DNA of 64,000 nucleotides from Oxalobacteraceae bacterium UBA6018 (GTDB taxonomy: Bacteria > Pseudomonadota > Gammaproteobacteria > Burkholderiales > Burkholderiaceae_D). Both the position numbers and the translations under genes were made by a program. Where the stretch lies: contig DIZW01000024.1 of the NCBI GenBank assembly GCA_002428015.1, forward strand, positions 129,687-193,686. The letters are read 5' to 3'. Shown piece by piece: positions 7,586 to 16,633 of the stretch; position 1 is the first letter of the stretch, and every line of letters starts with the position of its first letter. The notes under the pieces were generated by a model. It was not told the origin of the DNA. It saw only the letters and a list, made by a program, of their open reading frames with translations, and did no database searches.

Positions 7586-9312
7586 GGAAGCACACCCATT
7601 TTTTTCCGCGCCAGGTGGTCGAAGCCACCGGCAACCGCTGGGACTGGGCGCTGCTGCCGGTGGTGCTGGCCGTGCTGGTGCTGCTGGCCTACGGCGCGGC
7701 GCAGATGGCCCACCCCTACCAGGTCGGCCAGCCGCTGCAACTGTCGCTCGACCCGCTCAGCCTGCCGTACTACCTGCTGCGCACCACGCTGCGCATGTTC
7801 ATCGCGCTGTTCGCCTCGGTGCTGTTCAGCTGCGCCTTCGCCGCCCTGGCCAGCAAATACCGCGCCGCCGAAAAGGTCCTGGTGCCGCTGCTCGACATCC
7901 TGCAGTCGATCCCCATCCTGGGCTTCCTGTCGATCACCGTGACCGGCTTCATCGCCCTGTTCCCGGGCAAGCTGCTGGGCGTGGAGTGCGCCGCCATCTT
8001 CGCCATCTTCACCTCGCAGGCCTGGAACATGGCCTTCAGCGCCTACCAGGGCTTTCGCACCGTGCCGATGGAGCTGAGCGAGGCGGCCAGCGTGTTCCAG
8101 CTGTCGGGCTGGCAGCGCTTCTGGCGCCTGGAGCTGCCCTTCGCCATCCCCGGCCTGCTGTGGAACATGATGATGTCGATGTCGGGCGGCTGGTTCTTCG
8201 TCGTCGCCGCCGAGGCCATCTCGGTCTCCAACCAGAACATCAAGCTGCCCGGCATCGGCTCGTTCATCGCGCTGGCCATCGAGCAGCGCGACCTGCAGGC
8301 GATCGGCTGGGCCATCGGCGCCATGCTGGTCGGGGTGCTGCTGTACGATCAGCTGTTCTTCCGCCCGCTGCTGGCCTGGGCCGACAAGTTCCGCTTCGAG
8401 GAGGCCACCGGCGACACGGCCCAGCAATCCTGGCTGCTGACCTGGCTGCGCCGCACCGAGCGCACCCAGCTGATCATGCACGGCCTGGGGCGCCTGCTGG
8501 AACGCTCGTTCGCGCTGTTCCGGCTGCGCCATGACGGCACCTCGATCCGCGCCCGCCCGCAGCGCCAGTCGGCCACGCCGGAGCGCATGTGGGACGCCGT
8601 CATCGCCGCCGGCGTGTTTTACGCGCTCTGGACCCTGATCCATTTCGTCCACAGCGAAGTGGGCTGGGCCGAGGTCGGCCACGTGCTGCTGCTCGGGACG
8701 TTCACGCTCACGCGGGTGCTGGTGCTGCTGCTGCTGGCGGCGCTGGTGTGGGTACCGGTCGGGGTGTGGATCGGCTCCAATCCGCGCCTGGCCCAGCGCA
8801 CCCAGGCCATCGCCCAGTTCATGGCGGCCTTCCCGGCCAACCTGATGTTCCCGGTGGCGGTGGTGGGCATCGTGCACTTCAAGCTCAACCCGGACATCTG
8901 GCTGTCGCCGCTGATGATCCTCGGGACCCAGTGGTACCTGCTGTTTAACGTGATCGCCGGCGCCTCGACCATCCCCACCGAGCTGCGCCTGGCGGCCCGC
9001 AATTTCGGCCTCAGCGGCTGGCTCAAGTGGCGCCGCTACCTGCTGCCGGCGATCTTCCCCAGCTTCGTGACCGGCGCCATCACCGCCACCGGCGGCTCCT
9101 GGAACGCCAGCATCGTGGCCGAATACGTCACCTGGGGCAGCACCACCTTGCAGGCGCACGGGATCGGCAGCTACATTGCCGAGATGACCGCGCGCGGCGA
9201 CTTCCCCCGCATCGCGCTGGGCATCGGCATCATGTGCCTGTTCGTGATGGGACTGAACCACTTCGTCTGGCGCCGCCTGTACGAGATGGCCGAGAACCGC
9301 TTGCACTTCTAA
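7582..9312 (+). CDS. Fused double-domain ABC transporter permease (NitT/TauT type)
   Basis: 576 residues containing two binding-protein-dependent permease domains in tandem (about 55-275 and 330-570), each with its EAA-type loop: ASVFQLSGWQRFWRLELPFAIPG in the first half and the related RNFGLSGWLKWRRYLLP in the second. One polypeptide therefore supplies both halves of the membrane channel. Homologues sit in the nitrate/sulfonate/taurine class, but no substrate-binding protein is encoded nearby, so the substrate is unknown. It overlaps the kinase stop by ATGA and is followed 16 bp later by its ATPase. Confidence 0.85.
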   Translation: MRKHTHFFPRQVVEATGNRWDWALLPVVLAVLVLLAYGAAQMAHPYQVGQPLQLSLDPLSLPYYLLRTTLRMFIALFASVLFSCAFAALASKYRAAEKVLVPLLDILQSIPILGFLSITVTGFIALFPGKLLGVECAAIFAIFTSQAWNMAFSAYQGFRTVPMELSEAASVFQLSGWQRFWRLELPFAIPGLLWNMMMSMSGGWFFVVAAEAISVSNQNIKLPGIGSFIALAIEQRDLQAIGWAIGAMLVGVLLYDQLFFRPLLAWADKFRFEEATGDTAQQSWLLTWLRRTERTQLIMHGLGRLLERSFALFRLRHDGTSIRARPQRQSATPERMWDAVIAAGVFYALWTLIHFVHSEVGWAEVGHVLLLGTFTLTRVLVLLLLAALVWVPVGVWIGSNPRLAQRTQAIAQFMAAFPANLMFPVAVVGIVHFKLNPDIWLSPLMILGTQWYLLFNVIAGASTIPTELRLAARNFGLSGWLKWRRYLLPAIFPSFVTGAITATGGSWNASIVAEYVTWGSTTLQAHGIGSYIAEMTARGDFPRIALGIGIMCLFVMGLNHFVWRRLYEMAENRLHF

Positions 9313-9328
9313 CGCTCAAACAACGACC

Positions 9329-10639
9329 ATGGCTACTCCGATCATTGAACTGCAGGCGGTGGGTAAATCCTTCCGCTCGGCCGACGGCACCTCGCGCACG
9401 GTGCTCGACGGCGTCGACTTCACGCTGCATGAGGGCGAGATCGTCGCCTTGCTGGGCCAGTCCGGCTCGGGCAAGTCGACCATGCTGCGCATCATGGCCG
9501 GGCTGACCGGCGCCGACAAGGGCCAGGTGCTGTATCACGGCATGCCGCTGTACGGCGCCGCGCGCGGCATCCGCATGGTGTTCCAGTCGTTCGCCCTGTT
9601 CCCCTGGCTGACGGTGCAGAAGAACGTCGAACTGGGGCTGGAGGCGCAGGGCGTGCCCGAAGCCGAGCGCGAACGCCGCTCGGCCGCCGTGATCGACCTG
9701 ATCGGCCTGTCCGGCTTCGAAGGCGCCTTGCCGCGCGAGCTCTCCGGCGGCATGCGCCAGCGCGTGGGCATCGCGCGCGCCCTCGTGATGGAGCCGGAAG
9801 TGCTGCTGATGGACGAAGCGTTTTCCGCGCTCGACGTGCTCACCGGCGAGCGCCTGCGCGAAGACATCCTGGAGCTGTGGGAGGCCGGCAAAATCCCCAC
9901 CAAGGCCATCCTGGTGGTGTCGCACAACATCGAGGAGGCGGTGATGATGGCCGACCGTGTGCTGGTCTTCGCCAGCAATCCCGGGCGGGTGCGCTCGGAG
10001 CTGGCGATCGGGCTGCCGCGTCCGCGCGAGGACGACAAGCTCGAGGTGCGCGCTTTGATCGACGAGGTCTACGGCATGATGACGGCCGGCGCCGCGCGGC
10101 CAGGTCGCACCACCGAGAAGGAAGCCAAGCTGCAGCTGGGCGACCGCCTGCCGCCGGTGAACATCGCGCGCATCGAGGGGGTGCTGGAGCTGCTCACCGA
10201 CGAGCGCCATCACGGGCGCGCCGACCTGCCGCAGCTGGGCGAGGACACCGAACTGACCGACGCCCAGCTGCTGGACGTGTCGATCGTGCTGGCGCTGCTG
10301 GGCTTCGCCAACCTGGCCCATGGCGACATCACCGTCACGCCGCTGGGCGAGCAGTATGTCGCCGCCGGTAACCAGGAGCGCCAGGCCCTGTTCGGGCGCC
10401 AGTTGCTCGAACACGTGCCGCTGGTGGCCTACATCTGCCACAGCCTGGCGCAGGACAGCTCGGGCGACCTGCCCGAGGAACTGTTCCTGCGGCTGCTGCG
10501 CTTCACCCTCAACGCCGAGGAAGCCACCTCCACCCTGCGTGTGGCGATCGAGTGGGGCCGCTACGCCGACCTGTTCGAGTACACCTTCAACACCGGCACC
10601 ATCCATCTCCCGAGCGCGGACGCGGCCCACGAAAGCTGA
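9329..10639 (+). CDS. ABC transporter ATP-binding protein with C-terminal AAA-associated domain
   Basis: 436 residues. The NitT/TauT-like ATPase has Walker A GQSGSGKST (43-51), signature LSGGMRQRVGIARAL and Walker B VLLMDEAFSALD. From about residue 265 there is an extra helical domain (PPVNIARIEGVLELLTDE...LPEELFLRLLRFTLNAEEA) of the kind called AAA-associated C-terminal in ABC ATPases of this subfamily; its role is probably regulatory. It follows the permease and completes the transporter. There is no strong ribosome-binding site, so translation may be coupled. Confidence 0.85.
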   Translation: MATPIIELQAVGKSFRSADGTSRTVLDGVDFTLHEGEIVALLGQSGSGKSTMLRIMAGLTGADKGQVLYHGMPLYGAARGIRMVFQSFALFPWLTVQKNVELGLEAQGVPEAERERRSAAVIDLIGLSGFEGALPRELSGGMRQRVGIARALVMEPEVLLMDEAFSALDVLTGERLREDILELWEAGKIPTKAILVVSHNIEEAVMMADRVLVFASNPGRVRSELAIGLPRPREDDKLEVRALIDEVYGMMTAGAARPGRTTEKEAKLQLGDRLPPVNIARIEGVLELLTDERHHGRADLPQLGEDTELTDAQLLDVSIVLALLGFANLAHGDITVTPLGEQYVAAGNQERQALFGRQLLEHVPLVAYICHSLAQDSSGDLPEELFLRLLRFTLNAEEATSTLRVAIEWGRYADLFEYTFNTGTIHLPSADAAHES

Positions 10640-10745
10640 ATATGTAAGAGTTGTAACGGTGGTCCACCGGACGGGAGCGGGCGGCGTTAATAGGCCATCG
10701 GTAAGCAATATCGCTTCCCGCACAACCGACCCGAAGGAAATCATC

Positions 10746-11123
10746 ATGAACAAAATCGTAGCCGCCCTGATCGCTGGTCTGTTTGCCGCTGGTTCGAGCT
10801 TCGCCCAAACCCCTGCCGCTCCAGTCAAAACCACCGTCGCCGCCGTGAAGGCCGACGCCAAGGCAACCAAGCAAGCGGTCAAGGCCGATGCCAAGGAAGT
10901 CAAGGCTGATGCCAAGGCCGACGCCAAGGAAACCAAGGAAGTCGCTAAAGCCGACGCCAAGGAGACCAAGGATGTCGCCAAAGCCGACACCAAGATCGCC
11001 GACGCGAAAGCCACCGGTAAGAAGACCCGCGCTCACGCACACCGCAAGGCCGCCAAGGCCAAGCACAAGGCAGCCGTCGCCGAAGCCAAGGCCGACACCG
11101 CTGAAGCGAACGCCGCCAAGTAA
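10746..11123 (+). CDS. Exported Lys/Ala-rich repeat protein
   Basis: 125 residues: a clear signal peptide (MNKIVAALIAGLFAAGSSFA, cleavage before Gln21) and a mature part made almost only of Ala, Lys, Asp, Glu and Thr, built on an ADAKETK/VKADAKA repeat like the tail of histone H1, ending KKTRAHAHRKAAKAKHKAA. It is probably highly charged and largely helical or disordered in the periplasm. Strong Shine-Dalgarno (GAAGGAAATC) before ATG and a strong terminator after it, so it is its own transcription unit and likely well expressed. Function not known. Confidence 0.8.
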   Translation: MNKIVAALIAGLFAAGSSFAQTPAAPVKTTVAAVKADAKATKQAVKADAKEVKADAKADAKETKEVAKADAKETKDVAKADTKIADAKATGKKTRAHAHRKAAKAKHKAAVAEAKADTAEANAAK

Positions 11124-11155
11124 GCACGCCGTCGGCACCGATTCCGGTGCACTTC

Positions 11156-11192
11156 AAACGCCCCTTCCGCTAGCCGGCCGGGGCGTTTTTTT
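11156..11192 (+). terminator. Intrinsic terminator of the Lys/Ala-rich gene
   Basis: Stem AACGCCCC / GGGGCGTT with a GC-rich loop, directly followed by a run of seven T on the plus strand. Confidence 0.85.
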
Positions 11193-11204
11193 GGTCTGCG
11201 GCTT

Positions 11205-11288
11205 TTAGCGCACCATGCCCGCTCCTAGCGGCACAGCGACCCCGTGACGTCTTCTCGGGCTGCCAACACGGCTGGCGATGCGGGTCAT
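11205..11288 (-). CDS. Possible 27-codon small protein, Arg/Gly-rich
   Basis: ATG at 11286-11288 preceded by a near-perfect Shine-Dalgarno (AAAAGGAGAAAAAG). The frame encodes MTRIASRVGSPRRRHGVAV and ends MVR-stop. A possible promoter lies upstream on the same strand (TTGCCT, 18-bp spacer, CATGAT). It is basic and short with no recognised family. The good ribosome-binding site is the main support; it could be a small peptide or chance. The rest of the 11193-11539 gap shows TAGAAT (11489-11494) as a possible -10 for the heparinase gene and nothing else. Confidence 0.35.
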   Translation of the reverse strand: MTRIASRVGSPRRRHGVAVPLGAGMVR

Positions 11289-11539
11289 CTTTTTCTCCTT
11301 TTGCTGTCAGGGCAAAGCACCATCCTCCGCAATCATGACAAAGATGGTTGACCGAAGGCAATTGAGCCGTTGACATGGCACCGGCGCATCGCCGCCCGCG
11401 ATCCGGTCACGATTGCCCGGCGGCGACTCCGCCCGTCTGCACACTGCATGCGATGGTTTTACGCGCGCCGCGCGCCGCGTGAACACCCTAGAATCGGCGG
11501 CATGACGTTTTGGTCACGTCGACCTTGATTGGAGAACGC

Positions 11540-13543
11540 ATGGGTGCCGTTGGATTCCTTTTTCTCGCGCTGACGCTCACGAGCGCCGGCGCCCAGCAGC
11601 CCACGCCCAGGGGCCGGCTGTCCCGCGGCGAGGTGGCCGCACGCCTGAGCGCGCCGGCCTTGTCGGGCGCGCTGGCCGATTTCGATTTCTCTCCGGGGCA
11701 GATGGGCCATCCGCGCATCTTCGGTGGCGGCGATGATTTCGCCGGCATCGTCGCCGCCGCGCGCGCCGAGCGGCGCCCTGCGGTGGCGGCGCTGGCGGAC
11801 TACCTCAAGCGCCATTCGGTGCACGCCATTTCGCCGGTGCTGGTGGCGCAGATCGGTGCCGATGACCAGAAGGTGCGCATGGCCAGCTGGTGGCAGCAGG
11901 ACCGCATGCTCGAAGGGATCGTTGAATCGGCCTTCGTGTGGTACGTCACGCGCGACCGCTGGTTTCTCGACGAAATGCGCGCGCGCATGCAGCTGTTCGG
12001 TCCCAAGCTGCTGGCGCGAAAATGCAGCGGCGACATCGCCGAGACGCGTGACTATGTATGGTATTTCGCGCTTGGCTACGACCTGGCGTATTCGGAAATG
12101 CAGCAGGCCGACCGTCAACTGGTGCGCGACGTCGTCACCAGCTGCGCCGGCGCCAGCCTGGCGGGCACGCCGGCCACGGTACGCGCGCATCCGGAAAACG
12201 GCATCGCCTTCAACGCGCTGGGAAAATTCGTCGGCGCCATGCTGGTGCTGCGCGGCGACATGCCCGATGCCGCGCGCTGGCTCGACGAGGACCTGCCCGC
12301 GTACGTCGCCTCGCTCAGCCCTTGGGGCGGCGAGGATGGCGGCTTCGCTAACGGTTCGAGCTACGCGCTTTGGGACGCCGGAGAATCGCTGCTGGTGTGG
12401 GATCTGATCGACCGCGTGCTGCGGGTGCCGCTGTACAAAAAATCCTGGCTCGAGTCGCTCGGCCGCTTCATCACCTACACGCTGCCGCCCGGTACGCCGG
12501 CCGGCGCGTTCGGCGACGGCGCCGAAGTCAAGCGCACCGAGGAATGGGCGCGCTTCGGCAAGGCCATCGCCTACCGCTCGGGCACGCCGCTGGCGAACTG
12601 GTACGCCGGCCAGCTCAAGGGCGAGGACCCGGCGCGGCTGACGATACTCCTCAGCCCGCGCGGGTCGTCGGCGCCGGCCGCCGTGCCGCGCACCGAGCCT
12701 GACAGCGCCATGTTCGCCTCGGTCGGCGTGGCGGCGATGCACAGTTCGCTGGCCGATCCGCAGCGCGTGTCGGTGCTGTTCAAAAGCAGTCCGTTCGGCT
12801 CGGTGAACCACTCGCACGCGGACCAGAACAGCTTCGTGCTGTACGCGCACGGCGAAGTGCTGGCCATGGACAGCGGCTATTACGACTCCTACAACTCGCC
12901 GCACTGGCGCGGCTGGTACAAGCAGACCAAGGCGCATAACGCCATCACCTTCGATGGCGGCCAGGGCCAGAACCTGGGCGCGGGCGGGTTTGGCGACCGC
13001 GTGCACGATGGGCGCATCGCGCACTTTTCGCACAGTGCCGCGTATGACGTGGTGGTGGGCGACGCGGCCGACGCGTACGGCGGCGACATCGGCCTGGCGC
13101 GGCGCACGGTGGTCTACGTGCGGCCGTCAACCGTGGTCGTGGTCGACCAGATGGCGGGCGAGCACGCGCGCGGCTGGGAGTGGAATCTGCACACCAGCGT
13201 GCCCTTGACGGGCGCGCCGGGCGGCTTCAAGGAGACGGTCGGTAGGGCGAGCATGTGCGGCACGGTCGCGTCCAACCGTGAACTCGGGTTGACCAGCGTG
13301 GCCGGGTACGCGCCGCCGCCGTCGATTCCGGCCGGCCCGCATTACTGGAACCGGTTCGCGTACCGCCAGCCCTCGACCGATGCGCTGTTTGTGTCGGTGC
13401 TGCGGGTCGATTGCGCCGGCGCTGCGCCGAAGATCACCTTCAGCGGCACCGGTGCCAAGGTCATTGCGGGCGGGATGGCGATGACCGTGGCCGCCGATGG
13501 CGTCACGGTTCAGGGCAAGGCGGGCAGCGGCGCCGCGCCATAA
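11540..13543 (+). CDS. Heparinase II/III-family polysaccharide lyase, secreted
   Basis: 667 residues from an ATG with GGAGAACGC before it. Short signal peptide (GAVGFLFLALTLTSAGA). The N-terminal half is an alpha/alpha toroid; the C-terminal half carries the heparinase II/III signature NHSHADQNSFVLYAHGE (about 422-438), DSGYYDSY and KAHNAITFDG (about 465), including the His and Tyr used in beta-elimination. It probably cleaves a uronate-containing polysaccharide in the periplasm or outside; substrate unknown (alginate, heparin-like or own exopolysaccharide). It is monocistronic, next to envelope and glycan genes. Confidence 0.82.
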   Translation: MGAVGFLFLALTLTSAGAQQPTPRGRLSRGEVAARLSAPALSGALADFDFSPGQMGHPRIFGGGDDFAGIVAAARAERRPAVAALADYLKRHSVHAISPVLVAQIGADDQKVRMASWWQQDRMLEGIVESAFVWYVTRDRWFLDEMRARMQLFGPKLLARKCSGDIAETRDYVWYFALGYDLAYSEMQQADRQLVRDVVTSCAGASLAGTPATVRAHPENGIAFNALGKFVGAMLVLRGDMPDAARWLDEDLPAYVASLSPWGGEDGGFANGSSYALWDAGESLLVWDLIDRVLRVPLYKKSWLESLGRFITYTLPPGTPAGAFGDGAEVKRTEEWARFGKAIAYRSGTPLANWYAGQLKGEDPARLTILLSPRGSSAPAAVPRTEPDSAMFASVGVAAMHSSLADPQRVSVLFKSSPFGSVNHSHADQNSFVLYAHGEVLAMDSGYYDSYNSPHWRGWYKQTKAHNAITFDGGQGQNLGAGGFGDRVHDGRIAHFSHSAAYDVVVGDAADAYGGDIGLARRTVVYVRPSTVVVVDQMAGEHARGWEWNLHTSVPLTGAPGGFKETVGRASMCGTVASNRELGLTSVAGYAPPPSIPAGPHYWNRFAYRQPSTDALFVSVLRVDCAGAAPKITFSGTGAKVIAGGMAMTVAADGVTVQGKAGSGAAP

Positions 13544-13601
13544 ATTCTTCTGCGTTGTCGCGACTGGTTGATGGCATCCGTGCCGTCGATCAGTAACCTG
13601 A

Positions 13602-13638
13602 GTAGTCCGCGCCATCCTGGGACGACGGTGCGGACTAC
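13602..13638. repeat. Long inverted repeat (hairpin) after the heparinase gene
   Basis: GTAGTCCGCGCC and GGTGCGGACTAC pair over 11 of 12 positions with a 13-nt loop. There is no T-run after it, so it is not a classic terminator. It could act as a transcript-stabilising hairpin between the convergent genes ending at 13543 and 13700. Confidence 0.5.
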
Positions 13639-13699
13639 CCCCAGCCACCAACAGCTTGGTGCCGAAGTCCCCTGATTGCGCAGGGGGAGCATCCGGCCA

Positions 13700-16360
13700 T
13701 TAATGCTTCTCGTCGTGCTTGCCGTCGTTACCGTGTCCGCCCTGATGCGGGGGGGGAGCATGCTGCGGCGCCGCTTGTGGAGCCGGATGCGGCGCTGGAG
13801 CAGGACGCGGCAAAGCCGGCGGCTGATGCGGCGCTGGAGCCGGATGCGGCATCGGTGGCGGCTGATGCGGCACTGGCGCTGAATGCTGCATCGGCGGTGG
13901 CTGATGCGGCGCAGGAGCCTGATGCTGCACAGGCGGCGGCTGATGTGGCGCGGGAGCTTGATGCTGCATCGGTGGAGGCTGATGCGGCGCAGGAGCTTGA
14001 CGCGGCATCGGTGGCGGAATATGCGGCACGGGAGCCGGATGCTGCATCGGTGGCGGCTGATGCTGTTCATGCGCCGGACCCGACATGGGCACCTGTTGAT
14101 ACCGCGTGGGAGCGGCAGCGAGCATAGGCGCTGACGGATGCGGTGCCGAAGCCGCGTGAGCCGGCATCATCGCTTGCTGATGCGATGCCGGGTCGGGGTG
14201 CGGCATTGGGACCTGCTGGTATGGCGTGGCCTCGCCATGACGCATCGGCCCTTGCTGCTGCGGCGCGTGGGTCAGCTGCGGCATCGGCACCTGCTGGTGT
14301 GGCGTACCTTCACCATGACGCATCGGTCCTTGCTGTTGCGGTGCACGCGCCAGTTGCGGCATCGGTAGTTGCTGATGCGGCGCGGGACCGCTGTGCGCCA
14401 AGAGGGCCTGCTGCTGCTGCTGCTGCTGCGACGGAATCGGATGCGGCGGCATCGGCATGGCGGACTGCTGATGTGGTCCGGGGACCGCATGCGGCATCGC
14501 CGCCATTTGTGGCGCCTGCTGGGCAAACGCCGGACCCTGACGCGGCACGGGCGGCTGCATCTGCGCGGGGACGGCTTGCGCCATCGGCAGCGCGCGGTTC
14601 TGTCCCGGTGCTGGCATCGGCCCGTTGCGTCCGGCCTCGTGGCGGGCGAACGCGTCGTTGCCGGGTCGGACCGCTTGCGGCATTGGCTGCCGAGGCATGC
14701 CGCGCGCTTGCGGTTGCGCGCGCCCAGCCAGCATCTGCGCGACCGTTGGCGCTGGGTGCAGGCCAGGCTGTGCACCGGCCAGCGGCGCTGGCGGCGCCGG
14801 ATGGGCGCCCGGCATCAGCCCCTGCATTGCACGCGCAGGCGGTATGGCGCTGGCCACCGGATGACCGATCGGACGCGCCAGGCGGGCCGGCGGCAGCACA
14901 GTCACCTGGTGCGCCAGGCTGTCCATCGTCGGGTGTGCCGAGGCCGGAGGTGCGCCAACCACACGCATTGGTGGATGCGCGAACGCGGGCGGCGTCTTGG
15001 CCAGCACGTGCTGGGCCAGGGCGGCCGCCGGTGGTAGATGGCCGCGAGCAAGGCCGGCGGGCGCACCGGTGCGCATCGGCGCGGGCGGCGCGCTGTGGGC
15101 AATGGCGGCCGCGGCCAGCGCGGCGCCTGCGATCGGCAGAACACTACGTGCCACCGGCTGGGACTGGGCGAAAGCGTTGGCCGGCACCGCCGTGACCGCG
15201 CCGGGGAAGCGCCGATTGGCGTAGTTGATGTTGGTGACGTTGTTGACGTTGATGATCTGGTTGATGACGGTCCGGTTGATCGTGGTGTTGTTGACGTTGA
15301 CGTTGGTGATATACGTGGGGCTGGCGCGATAGGTGGGCCTGTAGGCTTCGCGCGGCGCCAGCGGGAACCAGGCCACCGGGCGCTCCCGCTCGTATTGCGG
15401 GGCGAAGCCGGCGGCGATGAAGGCGACCAGCGCCGGGGCGTACACAGGCTGCGCGCGCGGCGCGGCAGGCACCCAGCACCATTGGTCGCGGCTGTGCGCC
15501 CATCGGCCATAGTGCGATACGGCGAAGCCCCAAGGCGCGTCGTCCACCCAGGTCCAGCCCCAAGGGTCGATCCAGGACCAGTGGCCGTCGCGGTAGGGCG
15601 CCCAGTCGCGGCTCACGTGGGTCGGCACCCACACGTTGCCGTATTGCGGGTCACTGCGCCAGTCGCCCTGGTCGTCGAGGTCGTCGGCGCCGATCAGCTC
15701 GGGCGACACGTAGCGCACCGAGCGGGCGTGCTCGTGGTGGCGGTCGCGCTCGGCCGCCCAGCGGTCGAGGTCATCGTCATACACCTGCGCCAGCGGCTCG
15801 GCGCTGCGCAGGTCGGTGCCGGCGAAGCGGTAGCCCTGGGCGTCGTCCAGACGGTAGGCGTTGCCGTCGCCGTAGACGTCGGCCTGGCCGCGCCGCACCA
15901 GCACCGCCGTGGTGCCGCCTTGCGGGTCGACGTCGATGCGGTAGTCGCCCGGTGCGCGGATCGCCAGCGCCAGGTTGGGCGTGTCGATTTCCATGCTCTC
16001 GCCGGGACGCAGGCGGCGCACGTGCAGGTTCAGCCGGCCTTGCGACAATTGCAGCTGGGCATTGCGGTCATCCATGCTGAGCAGGGTAACGAGGGTGGAG
16101 TTACCCATCCTCAAGGCGGCATTGCCGAGCTGGATCTCGTCGCGCGCGCCCGGTTCGGTCCACACGCGGTCGCCGGGAACCAGCGGCCGGTTGAGCGACG
16201 CATTGCTCCAGTTGTCGTCGCCGGCCGGGGCGAAGCTAACGGGCCCGCCCACGTAGGCCAGGCGCGCCACCCGCGATGGCGGATCGGCCAGGGCCGCGCC
16301 GGCGCTGAGAAGGAGGAGGGCGCCGACAATCGGCTTGAAGGGGATTCGGTTTTTCATCAT
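13700..16360 (-). CDS. FecR-domain / DUF6600 protein with long Pro-His-Gln-rich tail
   Basis: 886 residues. Signal peptide (IVGALLLLSAGAALA), then a FecR-like beta domain (about 60-165; LQLSQGRLNLHVRRL), then a Trp-rich DUF6600-type region (about 240-320; YGNVWVP, DGHWSWIDPWGWTW, WGFAVSHYGRW). An Asn-rich stretch (INVNNVTNINYANRR) leads into about 450 residues of low complexity, ending in degenerate HQPPPMQH-APAP repeats. Probably a secreted or surface-exposed scaffold; function unknown. In frame across the whole tail, so the repeat region is translated. Starts at one of two adjacent Met codons. Confidence 0.75.
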   Translation of the reverse strand: MMKNRIPFKPIVGALLLLSAGAALADPPSRVARLAYVGGPVSFAPAGDDNWSNASLNRPLVPGDRVWTEPGARDEIQLGNAALRMGNSTLVTLLSMDDRNAQLQLSQGRLNLHVRRLRPGESMEIDTPNLALAIRAPGDYRIDVDPQGGTTAVLVRRGQADVYGDGNAYRLDDAQGYRFAGTDLRSAEPLAQVYDDDLDRWAAERDRHHEHARSVRYVSPELIGADDLDDQGDWRSDPQYGNVWVPTHVSRDWAPYRDGHWSWIDPWGWTWVDDAPWGFAVSHYGRWAHSRDQWCWVPAAPRAQPVYAPALVAFIAAGFAPQYERERPVAWFPLAPREAYRPTYRASPTYITNVNVNNTTINRTVINQIINVNNVTNINYANRRFPGAVTAVPANAFAQSQPVARSVLPIAGAALAAAAIAHSAPPAPMRTGAPAGLARGHLPPAAALAQHVLAKTPPAFAHPPMRVVGAPPASAHPTMDSLAHQVTVLPPARLARPIGHPVASAIPPARAMQGLMPGAHPAPPAPLAGAQPGLHPAPTVAQMLAGRAQPQARGMPRQPMPQAVRPGNDAFARHEAGRNGPMPAPGQNRALPMAQAVPAQMQPPVPRQGPAFAQQAPQMAAMPHAVPGPHQQSAMPMPPHPIPSQQQQQQQALLAHSGPAPHQQLPMPQLARAPQQQGPMRHGEGTPHQQVPMPQLTHAPQQQGPMRHGEATPYQQVPMPHPDPASHQQAMMPAHAASAPHPSAPMLAAAPTRYQQVPMSGPAHEQHQPPPMQHPAPVPHIPPPMPRQAPAPHQPPPMQHQAPAPHQPPPVQHQAPAPHQPPPMQHSAPVPHQPPPMPHPAPAPHQPPALPRPAPAPHPAPQAAPQHAPPPHQGGHGNDGKHDEKH

Positions 16361-16507
16361 GCCTCGCTGACTGGACGGAGTTGCTCAACAGGATAGTGCG
16401 CGCCTACGCGCTACCGTTCTGTTCGCGTCCGTACAAAATGGTGAATGGTGTGCTTAGCGGTCTAACGCTTTGGCTGCGGGCCAGGTCGGCATGATCTGGT
16501 TATCAAA

Positions 16508-16563
16508 TGTAACGAAACGACATCTGGCGATATCACATTCTCAACATATTACGTTTTGTTACA
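16508..16563. promoter_or_regulatory. Inverted-repeat operator in the 16361-16633 divergent gap
   Basis: TGTAACGAAACG (16508-16519) and CGTTTTGTTACA (16552-16563) match in inverted order at 11 of 12 positions with 32 bp between. They lie in an AT-richer island between the FecR-type gene and the OpgB-like gene. Likely paired binding sites for a regulator of one or both genes; the regulator is not identified. Confidence 0.45.
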
Positions 16564-16633
16564 CCCCGCTGACAGCGCTTTACACTACGGCAACTCAGAA
16601 TGACCACGTTTTCATCCCGACCCGGTCCTCTGC

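Noticed and set aside
14143..15195. 350-codon plus-strand frame opposite the FecR-type gene
   Set aside because: Composition mirrors the repetitive minus-strand gene; no signal, no domain.
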